From assembly GCF_000276805.1 (NCBI RefSeq), contig NZ_AKXQ01000013.1, positions 1-64,000 of the forward strand: 64,000 bases of DNA. Reading direction: 5' to 3'. Origin of the DNA: Moritella dasanensis ArB 0140. Its GTDB lineage: Bacteria > Pseudomonadota > Gammaproteobacteria > Enterobacterales > Moritellaceae. The notes beneath the pieces were generated by a model. That model saw nothing but the letters and a program-made list of their open reading frames with translations. It made no database searches and was not told where the DNA came from. Shown here piece by piece: positions 28,370 through 36,749 of the stretch (position 1 is its first letter; the number at the start of each line of letters is the position of its first letter). The position numbers and the translations under genes were made by a program.

Positions 28370-29078
28370 CTTTTTTCAACGTTGGTCAGATCGCTCATTG
28401 GCGGCAAAAGACCATGCAGAAATTGATTTAGTCGTAACGAAAGACGCTGTTGTCGAAACGGAAAATCAGGGAGCAAAGCTAACATTAAAGCGCGATGCAG
28501 AGCTGGATATTGCGCATATTTCAGCGCCTCAGGCTGAATCGGCAGCGGATTTAGATCTATCGACTCCATCGGCAGATGTTATTGATGATCAGGTGGAAGT
28601 TGAACTGACTATTGATGATGCCGATAAGGTCACCTTTGATAGTGGTGTTGCTTCATTTCTACAACATGGCGTTGATAAATCAGTAAAAAAGGCGGCGTTA
28701 GCGAAATTATTTCATGCTGATGAATTTAACTATATCAGCACTATGGATGATCATACCGAGGATTTTTCTAATATTCCTAAGCTTGATGAGAGTATCGCGA
28801 AACAGTTGCGTGGTTGGGTTAAAACAGTATTGGAAGAGCCTGAAGCTGAATTGATTGAAGACTCTGAGCTCGTTGAAGAAGGTGAGGTATTAGCCGTTAC
28901 TGAAACTGATCCGGAAACTGAATCTGGAGCAATTGCAGCCCCCAATACCGCTATAGATGATGAAGCTGTTCAAGCTATCACAGTTGATAATAGCTCGGCA
29001 TCTTGTTGTAGTGAAAAAAATGGTGAAGAACAAAAAAACCAGCATCAGCAACACCTTCAACAGGCGGGTGAGACATAA
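28359..29078 (+). CDS. DUF3306 domain-containing protein
   Basis: A 239-residue acidic protein of unknown function, paired with DUF3305 genes in formate dehydrogenase clusters. The start is the GTG at 28359 (product begins Met-Ala-Ser-Asn-Phe-Phe-Gln-Arg-Trp-Ser), with AAAGGG upstream, overlapping the previous gene. A TTG at 28314 would extend it by 15 residues into a region that looks non-native. The centre (about 85-150) contains the LAKLFHADEFNYISTMDDHTEDF-like conserved block; the rest is Glu/Asp-rich and probably disordered, with Cys-Cys near the end. Confidence 0.8.
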   Translation: MASNFFQRWSDRSLAAKDHAEIDLVVTKDAVVETENQGAKLTLKRDAELDIAHISAPQAESAADLDLSTPSADVIDDQVEVELTIDDADKVTFDSGVASFLQHGVDKSVKKAALAKLFHADEFNYISTMDDHTEDFSNIPKLDESIAKQLRGWVKTVLEEPEAELIEDSELVEEGEVLAVTETDPETESGAIAAPNTAIDDEAVQAITVDNSSASCCSEKNGEEQKNQHQQHLQQAGET

Positions 29079-29104
29079 AGGGACAAATAACCCTAATTTA
29101 AATC

Positions 29105-29119
29105 GGGACATTTTGTTCC
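29105..29119. promoter_or_regulatory. Candidate enhancer palindrome, copy 1
   Basis: GGGACATTTTGTTCC is a 15-bp inverted repeat of the form GNGACA-N3-TGTYNC. Its centre lies 122 bases before the -12 GC of the sigma-54 promoter at 29220-29236, a normal distance for an activator site. Half-site copies GAGACA (29070) and GGGACA (29080) precede it. Confidence 0.6.
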
Positions 29120-29136
29120 ATGCACGATTGTTTATA

Positions 29137-29151
29137 GCGACATTATGTCCC
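29137..29151. promoter_or_regulatory. Candidate enhancer palindrome, copy 2
   Basis: GCGACATTATGTCCC has the same form as copy 1, with centres 32 bases apart, about three helical turns, so both faces align. Its centre is 90 bases before the -12 element of the downstream sigma-54 promoter. Confidence 0.62.
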
Positions 29152-29219
29152 GTTTAGGAATAAGTAAACAATCCCTCTCTGACTTTAACTCTTTATAGGT
29201 CATTTTATTCCGTTAAAAG

Positions 29220-29236
29220 TTGGTTCGGTTATTGCT
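29220..29236 (+). promoter_or_regulatory. Sigma-54 promoter of the polyferredoxin-fdh operon
   Basis: TTGGTTCGGTTATTGCT has GG-N10-GC with TTGG, CG at the sixth and seventh positions and TTGCT matching the consensus. It lies 128 bases upstream of the polyferredoxin ATG and downstream of two palindromes of shared sequence. Confidence 0.75.
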
Positions 29237-29302
29237 CTATTAGCTACAGCAAAATAGCGACAGCAAAAAAGTACGAATATGAACGTACGCTAGCAGAGAG
29301 CA

Positions 29303-29318
29303 GCGAGTAATTACTCGC
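29303..29318. promoter_or_regulatory. 16-bp perfect palindrome in the fdh operon leader
   Basis: GCGAGTAATTACTCGC is a perfect inverted repeat without a loop, between the expected transcription start (about 29247) and the ribosome binding site. It may be a protein operator or an RNA element. GTACG-N8-CGTAC (29271-29288) lies just before it. Confidence 0.5.
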
Positions 29319-29364
29319 AGTTTAATCGACACCCTTATAACGGTGACGAGATACAGGAATAGCA

Positions 29365-31089
29365 ATGTTAAAAAGTACTTTAGAAACATTTACTGATAGT
29401 AACGGTCAAGCACGCTTTGCAGCGATAGCCGATACCGTTGAATTATCGAATCTGATCCCGCCGACGGTATCTTACGAAAGTCGTGGCAACTTATTGATCA
29501 TTGGTGCTTACGATATTATCACTGCACTAGCACCGCAATTTGCAACATTGAATTCAGTAACACTGCTGGCGACGTCTGCTGCAACAGATGGCGGGCCAGC
29601 GACGAACGATAGCAATACCGATGATAAAGACAAAGTATTTTTTAGTAATGAAGTAACAATTAAAGGTTACCTAGGTGCGTTCGAAGTGAACTGCCGTGTA
29701 GCGGGTAGCTTACTGAGTATCTATACCAATTTAGCGGAAGTGACCATTGGTGGTGATAGTTTCGATTTAGTCGTTGATATGAGCGCGGATAGCCTTATTC
29801 AAACTGAGATACCAGCGCCAGGTTATTACCCTGTTGGTAGCGGTAAAGCAGCGATTGCCGATGTTATTGAAACCTTACCGGAAATGCTAGGTACGTTTGA
29901 TAAACCAAAATACTTTCGTTTAGACAATGATATTTGTGCACATTCATCACGTGGCGTGGGTGGTTGTACGCGTTGTGTTGATGCTTGTCCTGCAGGTGCG
30001 TTAACCAGTAATGGCCATGCTATCGAAATTAATCCGTTTTTATGCCAAGGCGTAGGGACGTGTGCTACAGCTTGTCCGACTGAAGCGATTACTTACGCAT
30101 TACCAGAACCAGAAAAGACCCAGAACTTTATTTATCGCTTATTAAACAGTTATCAAATGGCGGGCGGCGAAAAGCCAACGATCTTATTCTTTGGTAATCG
30201 TGACGAACAAACGGTGGCAGAAAAATTACCGTTATTACCATCAAATGTTATTCCTATTGCTTTAGAAGAGTTGGCTACGGTTGGTGTTGATACTTGGTTT
30301 AGCGCCTTACTCTATGGTGCGCATCAAGTATTACTGGCTACTAACATCGCCTATATCCCAGCGACGATTGATCGCGTGCTTAATGATGAACTGGCCATTG
30401 CCAATACCTTCTTAACTGAGATGGGTTTTGAAGCTGGGCGTATTTGTTTGTTTGATTTAGATTCGGCAGCAGACTTTGTAGCGTTTACTCAACCGGTATT
30501 ACCTGTTGTTGAGAATAAGATCGCGGTAATGGATAACGCAGTATTAGCAGAGCAACTGTCTGGCACTAAACGTGAAAAATTATTTACTGCGCTAGATAAA
30601 TTATCAGCACAAAGTCCACTGCAACCGACACATTCGGTGATGCCTGAAAATGCACCTTATGGCGGCGTGGAATGTAAAACTGATGATTGTACCTTGTGTA
30701 TGGGTTGCGTTGCAGTATGTCCTACAAGTGCATTACATGCTGTTGGTGATCGCCCTGGTCTACAGTTTAGAGAACAAGATTGTGTGCAGTGTGGTCTTTG
30801 TGAAAAAGCCTGCCCTGAACAAGTAATTAGTCTTAAACCGGGTCTGAATTGGGACGCGGAAAGTCGTCGAAGTGTGGTGATGATCCACGAAGAAGAGGCG
30901 GCTTGTTGTTTAAGTTGTGGTAAAGCGTTTGCACCCGCATCGATGATTGCCATGTTGACGGAAAAACTCCAAGGTCACAGCCAATTTCAAGGTGATGCTA
31001 TTCGCCGTTTATCTATGTGTGAAGACTGTCGTGTTCGCGATATTTTTTCAGATATGGCTGACGATCCACTACGTCAGTTAAACGTGTAG
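29365..31089 (+). CDS. 4Fe-4S polyferredoxin of the formate dehydrogenase cluster
   Basis: A 574-residue electron-transfer protein with at least four 4Fe-4S sites. The first pair lies near residues 190-235 (GGCTRCVDACPAGAL and CQGVGTCATACPTEAI) and the second near 435-490 (CTLCMGCVAVCPTSAL and CVQCGLCEKACPEQVI), with further Cys pairs (CCLSCG, CEDC) toward the end. There is no signal peptide, so it is cytoplasmic. Such proteins accompany Fdh clusters in Shewanella relatives; the exact redox partner is unknown. It is the first gene of the run to fdhC. Confidence 0.88.
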   Translation: MLKSTLETFTDSNGQARFAAIADTVELSNLIPPTVSYESRGNLLIIGAYDIITALAPQFATLNSVTLLATSAATDGGPATNDSNTDDKDKVFFSNEVTIKGYLGAFEVNCRVAGSLLSIYTNLAEVTIGGDSFDLVVDMSADSLIQTEIPAPGYYPVGSGKAAIADVIETLPEMLGTFDKPKYFRLDNDICAHSSRGVGGCTRCVDACPAGALTSNGHAIEINPFLCQGVGTCATACPTEAITYALPEPEKTQNFIYRLLNSYQMAGGEKPTILFFGNRDEQTVAEKLPLLPSNVIPIALEELATVGVDTWFSALLYGAHQVLLATNIAYIPATIDRVLNDELAIANTFLTEMGFEAGRICLFDLDSAADFVAFTQPVLPVVENKIAVMDNAVLAEQLSGTKREKLFTALDKLSAQSPLQPTHSVMPENAPYGGVECKTDDCTLCMGCVAVCPTSALHAVGDRPGLQFREQDCVQCGLCEKACPEQVISLKPGLNWDAESRRSVVMIHEEEAACCLSCGKAFAPASMIAMLTEKLQGHSQFQGDAIRRLSMCEDCRVRDIFSDMADDPLRQLNV

Positions 31090-31098
31090 GGCTACATT

Positions 31099-31713
31099 AT
31101 GGGATCACAAAATATGTCACAGTCATTTACTGAAGATGCAGCACTACGCATCGATATTTACAGCTTACTTGCACACTTATTACGTAAAGCACCGGATGCA
31201 GAGGTGATTGATTGGTTAGCCAATCTCGACGTTGATGCGCCGAATGCATTAATTCAAACCACGGGTATGTCAGCTGCTTGGCCACTATTGAAGTTGGCCG
31301 CACAAAAAACCTTATTAACAGCCGCGGAAGATGAATATCAAGACCTGTTTATTGGTATCGGCCATGGTGAAATAGTCCCGTTTGGTTCTTGGTTTCTTAC
31401 CGGATCATTAATGGAAATGCCGCTTGCACATTTGCGTCATGATTTGAAAAAACTGGGTTTTCAACGTGATGAATCAGTAAAAGAACCGGAAGATCATATC
31501 GCCGCCTTGTTAGAAGTGATGACCATGTTGGTGAGCGAAAGTAATCATAGCGATCAAGCTGAGTTTTTTAATCGTCATATCGACACTTGGTTTGAACGTT
31601 TTTGCCAAGATTTGAAAAAAGCGAAAAGTGCCGTTTTTTACAGCGCAGTCGCCGAATTAGCTTGGCAATTTTTAAGTATTGAAAAAATACGTTTTATCGA
31701 CGTAAAAAAATAA
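31099..31713 (+). CDS. TorD/DmsD family molecular chaperone
   Basis: A 204-residue all-helical protein of the TorD family, which binds Tat signal peptides of molybdo- or tungsto-enzymes and holds them until the cofactor is inserted. The motif DEYQDLFIGIGHGEIVPFGSWFLTG corresponds to the conserved E(Y/F)xxLF...P..SxYL region. It is followed closely by a small Tat protein and fdhA, its likely client. The ATG at 31099 has AGGG overlapping the previous stop; a second ATG at 31114 is possible. Confidence 0.88.
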   Translation: MGSQNMSQSFTEDAALRIDIYSLLAHLLRKAPDAEVIDWLANLDVDAPNALIQTTGMSAAWPLLKLAAQKTLLTAAEDEYQDLFIGIGHGEIVPFGSWFLTGSLMEMPLAHLRHDLKKLGFQRDESVKEPEDHIAALLEVMTMLVSESNHSDQAEFFNRHIDTWFERFCQDLKKAKSAVFYSAVAELAWQFLSIEKIRFIDVKK

Positions 31714-31735
31714 TAACGATAAAGGAGCAAACTCG

Positions 31736-31939
31736 ATGAGTAAACAAAATAAGCCGGATGAAGACCGTCGCCAACTGTTAAAAAACATTGGTTTAGGTGT
31801 TGCAGTAGGGGCTATCGCAACGGGTGTATCCACCACTGCGAATGCGTCTGTTTATAGCCAAGAAAAGAATGATAAACAACAAAAAACAACAGGTTACCAT
31901 GAAACTCAACACATTCGTGATTATTACGATACTTTGTAA
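31736..31939 (+). CDS. Small twin-arginine signal protein of the fdh region
   Basis: A 67-residue protein with a Tat motif (DRRQLLKNIGLGVAVG) and an Ala-rich cleavage region ending near ANA, leaving a mature peptide of about 30 residues. It matches a family known only as a formate dehydrogenase region Tat target. AAAGGAG lies before the ATG. It sits 12 bases before fdhA and may be a periplasmic subunit or assembly factor; no function is established. Confidence 0.85.
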   Translation: MSKQNKPDEDRRQLLKNIGLGVAVGAIATGVSTTANASVYSQEKNDKQQKTTGYHETQHIRDYYDTL

Positions 31940-31951
31940 GCGGAGCTCTAA

Positions 31952-34807
31952 ATGAAATTAACTAAACGTTCCGATACGGTCAGTAAGGACGAAAAGCAAC
32001 TCGGTATTTCACGCCGTGCTTTTATGCGCAACTCTTCAATCGCTGCCGCTGGTGGTGCTGTTGGTGTGGGTATGTTCGCACCGGGTATGATGAAAAAAGC
32101 TGAAGCGAAATCAGTTGATCCCGAATCGCCAGTGGAAATTAAACGTACTATCTGCTCTCACTGTTCTGTGGGTTGTGGTATCTATGCTGAAGTACAAGAA
32201 GGTGTGTGGACAGGCCAAGAACCTGCATTTGATCACCCGTTCAATGCGGGCGGTCACTGTGCTAAAGGTGCTGCATTGCGTGAGCATGGTCATGGTGCTA
32301 AACGTTTAAAATATCCAATGAAACTGGTTAACGGTAAATGGATAAAAATGAGCTGGGAAACAGCACTTGAAGAAGTCAGTCAGCAAGTGCTTAAGATCCG
32401 TGAAGAGTCTGGTCCTGATTCTGTGTACTGGTTAGGCTCAGCAAAACACAATAATGAACAGGCGTATTTGTTCCGTAAAATGGTATCGATGTGGGGCACA
32501 AATAATGTCGATCACCAAGCACGTATTTGTCATTCTACAACAGTAGCGGGCGTAGCAAATACCTGGGGTTATGGCGCGATGACTAACTCGCTAAATGACA
32601 TGCATAACTGTAAATCTATCTTGTTCATTGGCTCAAACCCTGCAGAAGCGCATCCTGTTGCTATGCAGCATATCCTCATCGCCAAAGAAAAGAACAGCTG
32701 TAAAATTGTGGTTGCCGATCCTCGTCGTACCCGTACTGCAGCAAAAGCCGATCATTACGTATCACTACGTCCTGGTTCTGACGTTGCCTTCGTTTGGGGC
32801 GTGCTATATCACGTGTTTAAAAACGAATGGGAAGATAAAGAATTTATCCATCAACGTGTTTATGGTATGGAAGAAGTCCGTGCTGAAGTGGCTAAATGGA
32901 CACCTGCAGAAGTTGAACGTGTATCTGGTGTGCCAGAAGCGGAAGTTTATGAAACCGCAAAACTATTATCTGAAAACCGTCCAGGTTGCGTAGTTTGGTG
33001 TATGGGTGGTACCCAGCATACGACGGGTAATAACAATACTCGTGCTTATTGTATTCTTGAACTTGCGTTAGGCAACATGGGTAAATCTGGCGGCGGTGCT
33101 AATATTTTCCGTGGTCACGATAACGTCCAGGGCGCAACCGATTTTGGTGTGTTATCAGATAACTTACCAGGTTATTACGGCTTGTCTGAAGGCGCATGGA
33201 AACATTGGGCTGGGGTATGGGATGTTGATTACGAATGGCTGAAAAACCGTTTTGATCAAAAAGACTACCGCGGCAAGCTGCCAATGAACCATGCTGGTAT
33301 TCCGGTATCGCGTTGGATTGATGGCGTATTAGAAAACAAAGATAATATCGAACAGAACGATAATATCCGTGCCATGTTCTATTGGGGTCATGCGGTTAAC
33401 TCACAAACTCGTGGTCCAGAAATGCGCACGGCGATGGGCAAACTGGACATGATGGTTATTGTTGACCCGTATCCAGGCGTTGCAGCGGTAATGAACGGTC
33501 GTACTGACAATGTTTACTTGCTACCAGCGACAACGCAGTTTGAAACGACTGGTTCGGTTACTGCGACCAACCGTTCAATTCAATGGCGTGATAAGGTCAT
33601 TGAACCGTTATTTGAATCAAAACCTGATCATGAAATCATGTATTTATTGATGAAAAAATTAGGTCTAGCGGATCAAGTGTTCAAGCACATCGAGGTTAAA
33701 AATAACCAACCTGTGATTGAAGATATTACCCGTGAATATAACAAAGGTATGTGGACAATCGGTTATACCGGTCAAAGTCCAGAACGCTTGAAAGCACATC
33801 AGAAAAATTGGCATACATTCCATAAAACCACGCTAGAAGGCGAGGGCGGTGTAGCGAACGGTGAAACTTACGGTTTACCTTGGCCATGCTGGGGTACGCC
33901 AGAGATGAAACATCCTGGTACCCATATTCTTTATGACACATCTAAGCCTGTTGCGCTGGGTGGTGGTAACTTCCGTGCCCGTTTTGGTGTTGAACGTGAT
34001 GGCGAAAGCTTACTGGCTGTTGACAGTTATTCAAAAGACTGTGAATTGGAAGGTGGCTTCCCAGAATTTAGTGCCAAACTGCTTAAGCAACTTGGCTGGT
34101 GGGATGAACTGACTGCGGATGAGAAATTAAAAGCAGAAGGTAAGAACTGGAAAACGGATGTGTCTGGTGGTATTCAACGTGTGGCTATTAAACACGGTTG
34201 TATCCCATTTGGTAACGCTAAAGCCCGTGCAGTAGTGTGGACGTTCCCTGATGCTGTGCCGATTCACCGCGAACCTTTGTATACGCCTCGTCGTGACTTA
34301 GTTGCTGATTATCCGACCTGGAATGACAGCGAAGCGATGTTCCGTTTACCAACATTATACAAATCAATCCAAGACAAAGATGTATCGGGTGAATACCCAA
34401 TTATCTTAACCTCGGGTCGTTTGGTTGAATATGAAGGTGGTGGTGATGAAACTCGTTCAAATCCTTGGTTAGCAGAGTTACAGCAAGAAATGTTTGTTGA
34501 AGTTAATCCGAAAGATGCCAACGATCTAGGCTTTAGAGACGGTGAAATGGTATGGGTTGAAGGACCTGAAAAAGGCCGTATCCATGTTAAAGCGATGGTT
34601 ACGCGCCGGGTTAAACCGGGTCTTGCCTTTCTACCGTTCCACTTTGGTGGTTATTTCCAAGGTGAAGATTTACGCGGCAACTACCCTGAAGGTTCAACGC
34701 CATATGTATCTGGCGAATCAGCAAATGTTGTAACAACCTATGGTTATGATCCTGTGACACAAATGCAGGAAACGAAAGTAACCCTCTGTAAAATCTTTAA
34801 AGCGTAA
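31952..34807 (+). CDS. fdhA: Formate dehydrogenase catalytic subunit FdhA (cysteine type)
   Basis: A 951-residue periplasmic formate oxidase of the DMSO reductase family with a Mo- or W-bis-MGD cofactor. The Tat signal is RRAFMRNSSIAAAGG; the 4Fe-4S motif follows (ICSHCSVGCGIYAE with a later CAKGA). The metal ligand is Cys193 in ARICHSTTVAG, where E. coli FdnG has selenocysteine, and His194 is the conserved proton-handling residue. The C-terminal molydopterin dinucleotide domain starts near 800 (PIILTSGRLVEYEGGGDETRSNPW). A tungstate transporter nearby suggests tungsten use. Confidence 0.96.
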   Translation: MKLTKRSDTVSKDEKQLGISRRAFMRNSSIAAAGGAVGVGMFAPGMMKKAEAKSVDPESPVEIKRTICSHCSVGCGIYAEVQEGVWTGQEPAFDHPFNAGGHCAKGAALREHGHGAKRLKYPMKLVNGKWIKMSWETALEEVSQQVLKIREESGPDSVYWLGSAKHNNEQAYLFRKMVSMWGTNNVDHQARICHSTTVAGVANTWGYGAMTNSLNDMHNCKSILFIGSNPAEAHPVAMQHILIAKEKNSCKIVVADPRRTRTAAKADHYVSLRPGSDVAFVWGVLYHVFKNEWEDKEFIHQRVYGMEEVRAEVAKWTPAEVERVSGVPEAEVYETAKLLSENRPGCVVWCMGGTQHTTGNNNTRAYCILELALGNMGKSGGGANIFRGHDNVQGATDFGVLSDNLPGYYGLSEGAWKHWAGVWDVDYEWLKNRFDQKDYRGKLPMNHAGIPVSRWIDGVLENKDNIEQNDNIRAMFYWGHAVNSQTRGPEMRTAMGKLDMMVIVDPYPGVAAVMNGRTDNVYLLPATTQFETTGSVTATNRSIQWRDKVIEPLFESKPDHEIMYLLMKKLGLADQVFKHIEVKNNQPVIEDITREYNKGMWTIGYTGQSPERLKAHQKNWHTFHKTTLEGEGGVANGETYGLPWPCWGTPEMKHPGTHILYDTSKPVALGGGNFRARFGVERDGESLLAVDSYSKDCELEGGFPEFSAKLLKQLGWWDELTADEKLKAEGKNWKTDVSGGIQRVAIKHGCIPFGNAKARAVVWTFPDAVPIHREPLYTPRRDLVADYPTWNDSEAMFRLPTLYKSIQDKDVSGEYPIILTSGRLVEYEGGGDETRSNPWLAELQQEMFVEVNPKDANDLGFRDGEMVWVEGPEKGRIHVKAMVTRRVKPGLAFLPFHFGGYFQGEDLRGNYPEGSTPYVSGESANVVTTYGYDPVTQMQETKVTLCKIFKA

Positions 34808-34820
34808 AGGAGTCATTCCG

Positions 34821-35438
34821 ATGGCGAGTATGAAATTTCTGTGTGACTCGAAACGTTGTATTGAATGCAATGGTTGTGTTACCGCATGTAAGAACGAAAA
34901 TGATGATGCCCTTGAATGGGGTATCCAACGCCGCCGTGTTGTTACTTTAAACGACGGTGAACCGGGTGAAAGCTCAATCTCTGTGGCATGTATGCATTGC
35001 ACGGATGCACCGTGTATGGCGGTTTGTCCTGCAGATTGCTTTGAGCGTACTGAAGACGGTATCGTATTACACGACAAAGATCTATGTATCGGTTGTGGTT
35101 ATTGCTTGTTTGCCTGCCCATTTGGCGCACCGCAATTTCCAAAACAGGATGCCTTTGGTGAACGTGGAAAAATGGACAAATGTACCTTTTGTGCTGGTGG
35201 ACCAAATGTAGAAGATGGTTCAGCTGAAGAGAAAGAAAAATACGGCGCTAACCGTATTGCTGAAGGTAAGTTACCTATGTGTGCATCGCTTTGTTCTACT
35301 AAAGCCCTGCTTGCTGGTGATGCATCTAAGATCTCTGATGTTTATGCCGAGCGTGTTGTTGCCCGTGGTGCTAAAAATGCAGGTTGGGCAAGTACTGCTG
35401 ACCTCTCTTATGACGCGAGTAAACCGCAAGAAAGCTAA
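34821..35438 (+). CDS. fdhB: Formate dehydrogenase iron-sulfur subunit FdhB
   Basis: A 205-residue ferredoxin-type subunit that wires FdhA to the membrane cytochrome. Four Cys clusters are visible: CDSKRCIECNGCVTACKNEN, CMHCTDAPCMAVCPADCF, CIGCGYCLFACPFGAP and CTFC...CASLC. There is no signal peptide, so it is exported bound to FdhA. It has no C-terminal membrane helix, unlike FdnH. An AAAGGAG site precedes the ATG, 13 bases after fdhA. Confidence 0.94.
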   Translation: MASMKFLCDSKRCIECNGCVTACKNENDDALEWGIQRRRVVTLNDGEPGESSISVACMHCTDAPCMAVCPADCFERTEDGIVLHDKDLCIGCGYCLFACPFGAPQFPKQDAFGERGKMDKCTFCAGGPNVEDGSAEEKEKYGANRIAEGKLPMCASLCSTKALLAGDASKISDVYAERVVARGAKNAGWASTADLSYDASKPQES

Positions 35439-35466
35439 TCTAGGCGCGCTGGTTAATGTAAATTAA

Positions 35467-35483
35467 CTGGCAGCTGTAATGCC
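35467..35483 (+). promoter_or_regulatory. Weak sigma-54-like element upstream of fdhC
   Basis: CTGGCAGCTGTAATGCC has the GG-N10-GC spacing and a good TGGCA, but ATGC in place of TTGC. It lies about 90 bases before fdhC in a 134-base gap. It could raise fdhC expression, or be chance. Confidence 0.3.
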
Positions 35484-35572
35484 GATTAGTTTTAATATAA
35501 GCATAGGCAGTTGGTTTTATGATAAGCCGCTGTCTATTTAGCGCTGTTGTGTAGACACAGTGAGGAGATTTA

Positions 35573-36628
35573 ATGACTAAGCGAATTCAACATTGGTTCA
35601 CTCTGTTAGTGAGTGTATTAATGCTGAGCTTTACCTTGTCAGCATTTGCCAGTGAAACTGCAGATGACAAGACGCGCAGTGAACGTTTAGGCGAATCGTC
35701 AGTACAAGGTGAGCTTGCGGGTTTTGCTGGCGCTGATTATTGGCGTGCAGTGCGAGATGGTCAAGAGGGTTACACGACATCAAAATCACCAGAACACGGT
35801 GTACTGATTAGTGTACCAGGCCAAGCTTGGTTTATTCTCAAAGAGAAGTGGATGTCACCATTAGGTGCATTAGCGATCTTTGGCAGTATTGGGTTAGTGG
35901 TACTGGCTTATTTCACTATTGGTCCATTAAGACTGAGTAAAGCTAAAACTGGCCGTAAGATCCAACGTTGGAGTTTGGTTGACCGGACACTGCATTGGAG
36001 TATGGCGTTTACCTTCTTGAGTCTAGCAGTAACAGGACTGGCGTTGGTATACGGTAAGCACTTTATTAAACCCATTATTCCACGTGATATTTGGGCGATG
36101 TTTATTTATGGCGCCAAGCAGTATCACAACTATGTGGGCCCCTTGTTTGCCATCTTACTGTTTACGGTGATGATCAAGTGGTGGCGTAAGAGTTTGTTTA
36201 CCAAAGTCGATATCAAATGGTTCATGAAAATGGGCGGTATGGTTGGTAAACATAAAGGTTCGCACCCATCAGCTGACTTCTCTAACGGTGGTGAAAAAGC
36301 GCTGTTTTGGTTACTGATATTTTGTGGTGTGTTCATTATCTTTAGTGGTTTTGTTCTCGACTTCCCGTTGTTTGATCAAACCCGTCGTGACATGGAATTA
36401 TCAAACCTAGTGCATATGCTGGCGTCGCTAGTACTGATCTGTGGTTTTGTATTCCATATCTATGTTGGTTTAGTTGGTATCGAAGCATCGTTAGAAGGCA
36501 TGGTCACAGGTGAAGTTGATGAAACATGGGCGAAAGAGCACCATGATATCTGGTATGAAAAAGTGAAAGACTTACCAGAGAATCAGCCAAAAAGTGAAAC
36601 ATCATCAAAGTTAGATGATAAGTCATAG
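35573..36628 (+). CDS. fdhC: Formate dehydrogenase cytochrome b subunit FdhC (gamma)
   Basis: A 351-residue membrane anchor that passes electrons to menaquinone/ubiquinone. It has an N-terminal signal peptide (to about residue 26, ASFA-like end), a periplasmic segment, and membrane helices near 97-115, 143-165, 188-205, 238-258 and 278-298. The haem histidines are likely in RTLHWSMAF, AKQYHNYVG and LVHMLASLV / CGFVFHIYVG. GAGGAG precedes the ATG. It is the last gene of the fdh operon. Confidence 0.92.
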   Translation: MTKRIQHWFTLLVSVLMLSFTLSAFASETADDKTRSERLGESSVQGELAGFAGADYWRAVRDGQEGYTTSKSPEHGVLISVPGQAWFILKEKWMSPLGALAIFGSIGLVVLAYFTIGPLRLSKAKTGRKIQRWSLVDRTLHWSMAFTFLSLAVTGLALVYGKHFIKPIIPRDIWAMFIYGAKQYHNYVGPLFAILLFTVMIKWWRKSLFTKVDIKWFMKMGGMVGKHKGSHPSADFSNGGEKALFWLLIFCGVFIIFSGFVLDFPLFDQTRRDMELSNLVHMLASLVLICGFVFHIYVGLVGIEASLEGMVTGEVDETWAKEHHDIWYEKVKDLPENQPKSETSSKLDDKS

Positions 36629-36690
36629 CTAAGCTAAGCAAAGTAAAGCAAGATCTAAGTAAGGGTAGATTAGATAGAATGTAATAGGGG

Positions 36691-36727
36691 AATAGTGGCG
36701 TGATGTGAGCACGCCACTATTTTATTT
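36691..36727. terminator. Bidirectional terminator between fdhC and mobB-moeA
   Basis: AATAGTGGCGTG (36691-36702) pairs with CACGCCACTATT (36710-36721) around a seven-base loop, with T-rich sequence on the right. It separates the convergent fdh and tup-mob operons. Confidence 0.85.
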
Positions 36728-36749
36728 AATAGCGGTTTATTTATAAGTA

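Noticed and set aside
32528-32530. Selenocysteine codon in fdhA
   Set aside because: The ligand codon is TGT (cysteine), and the frame is open without any internal TGA.
35479-35541. 20-codon frame before fdhC
   Set aside because: No ribosome binding site, and it overlaps the weak sigma-54-like element; more likely chance.
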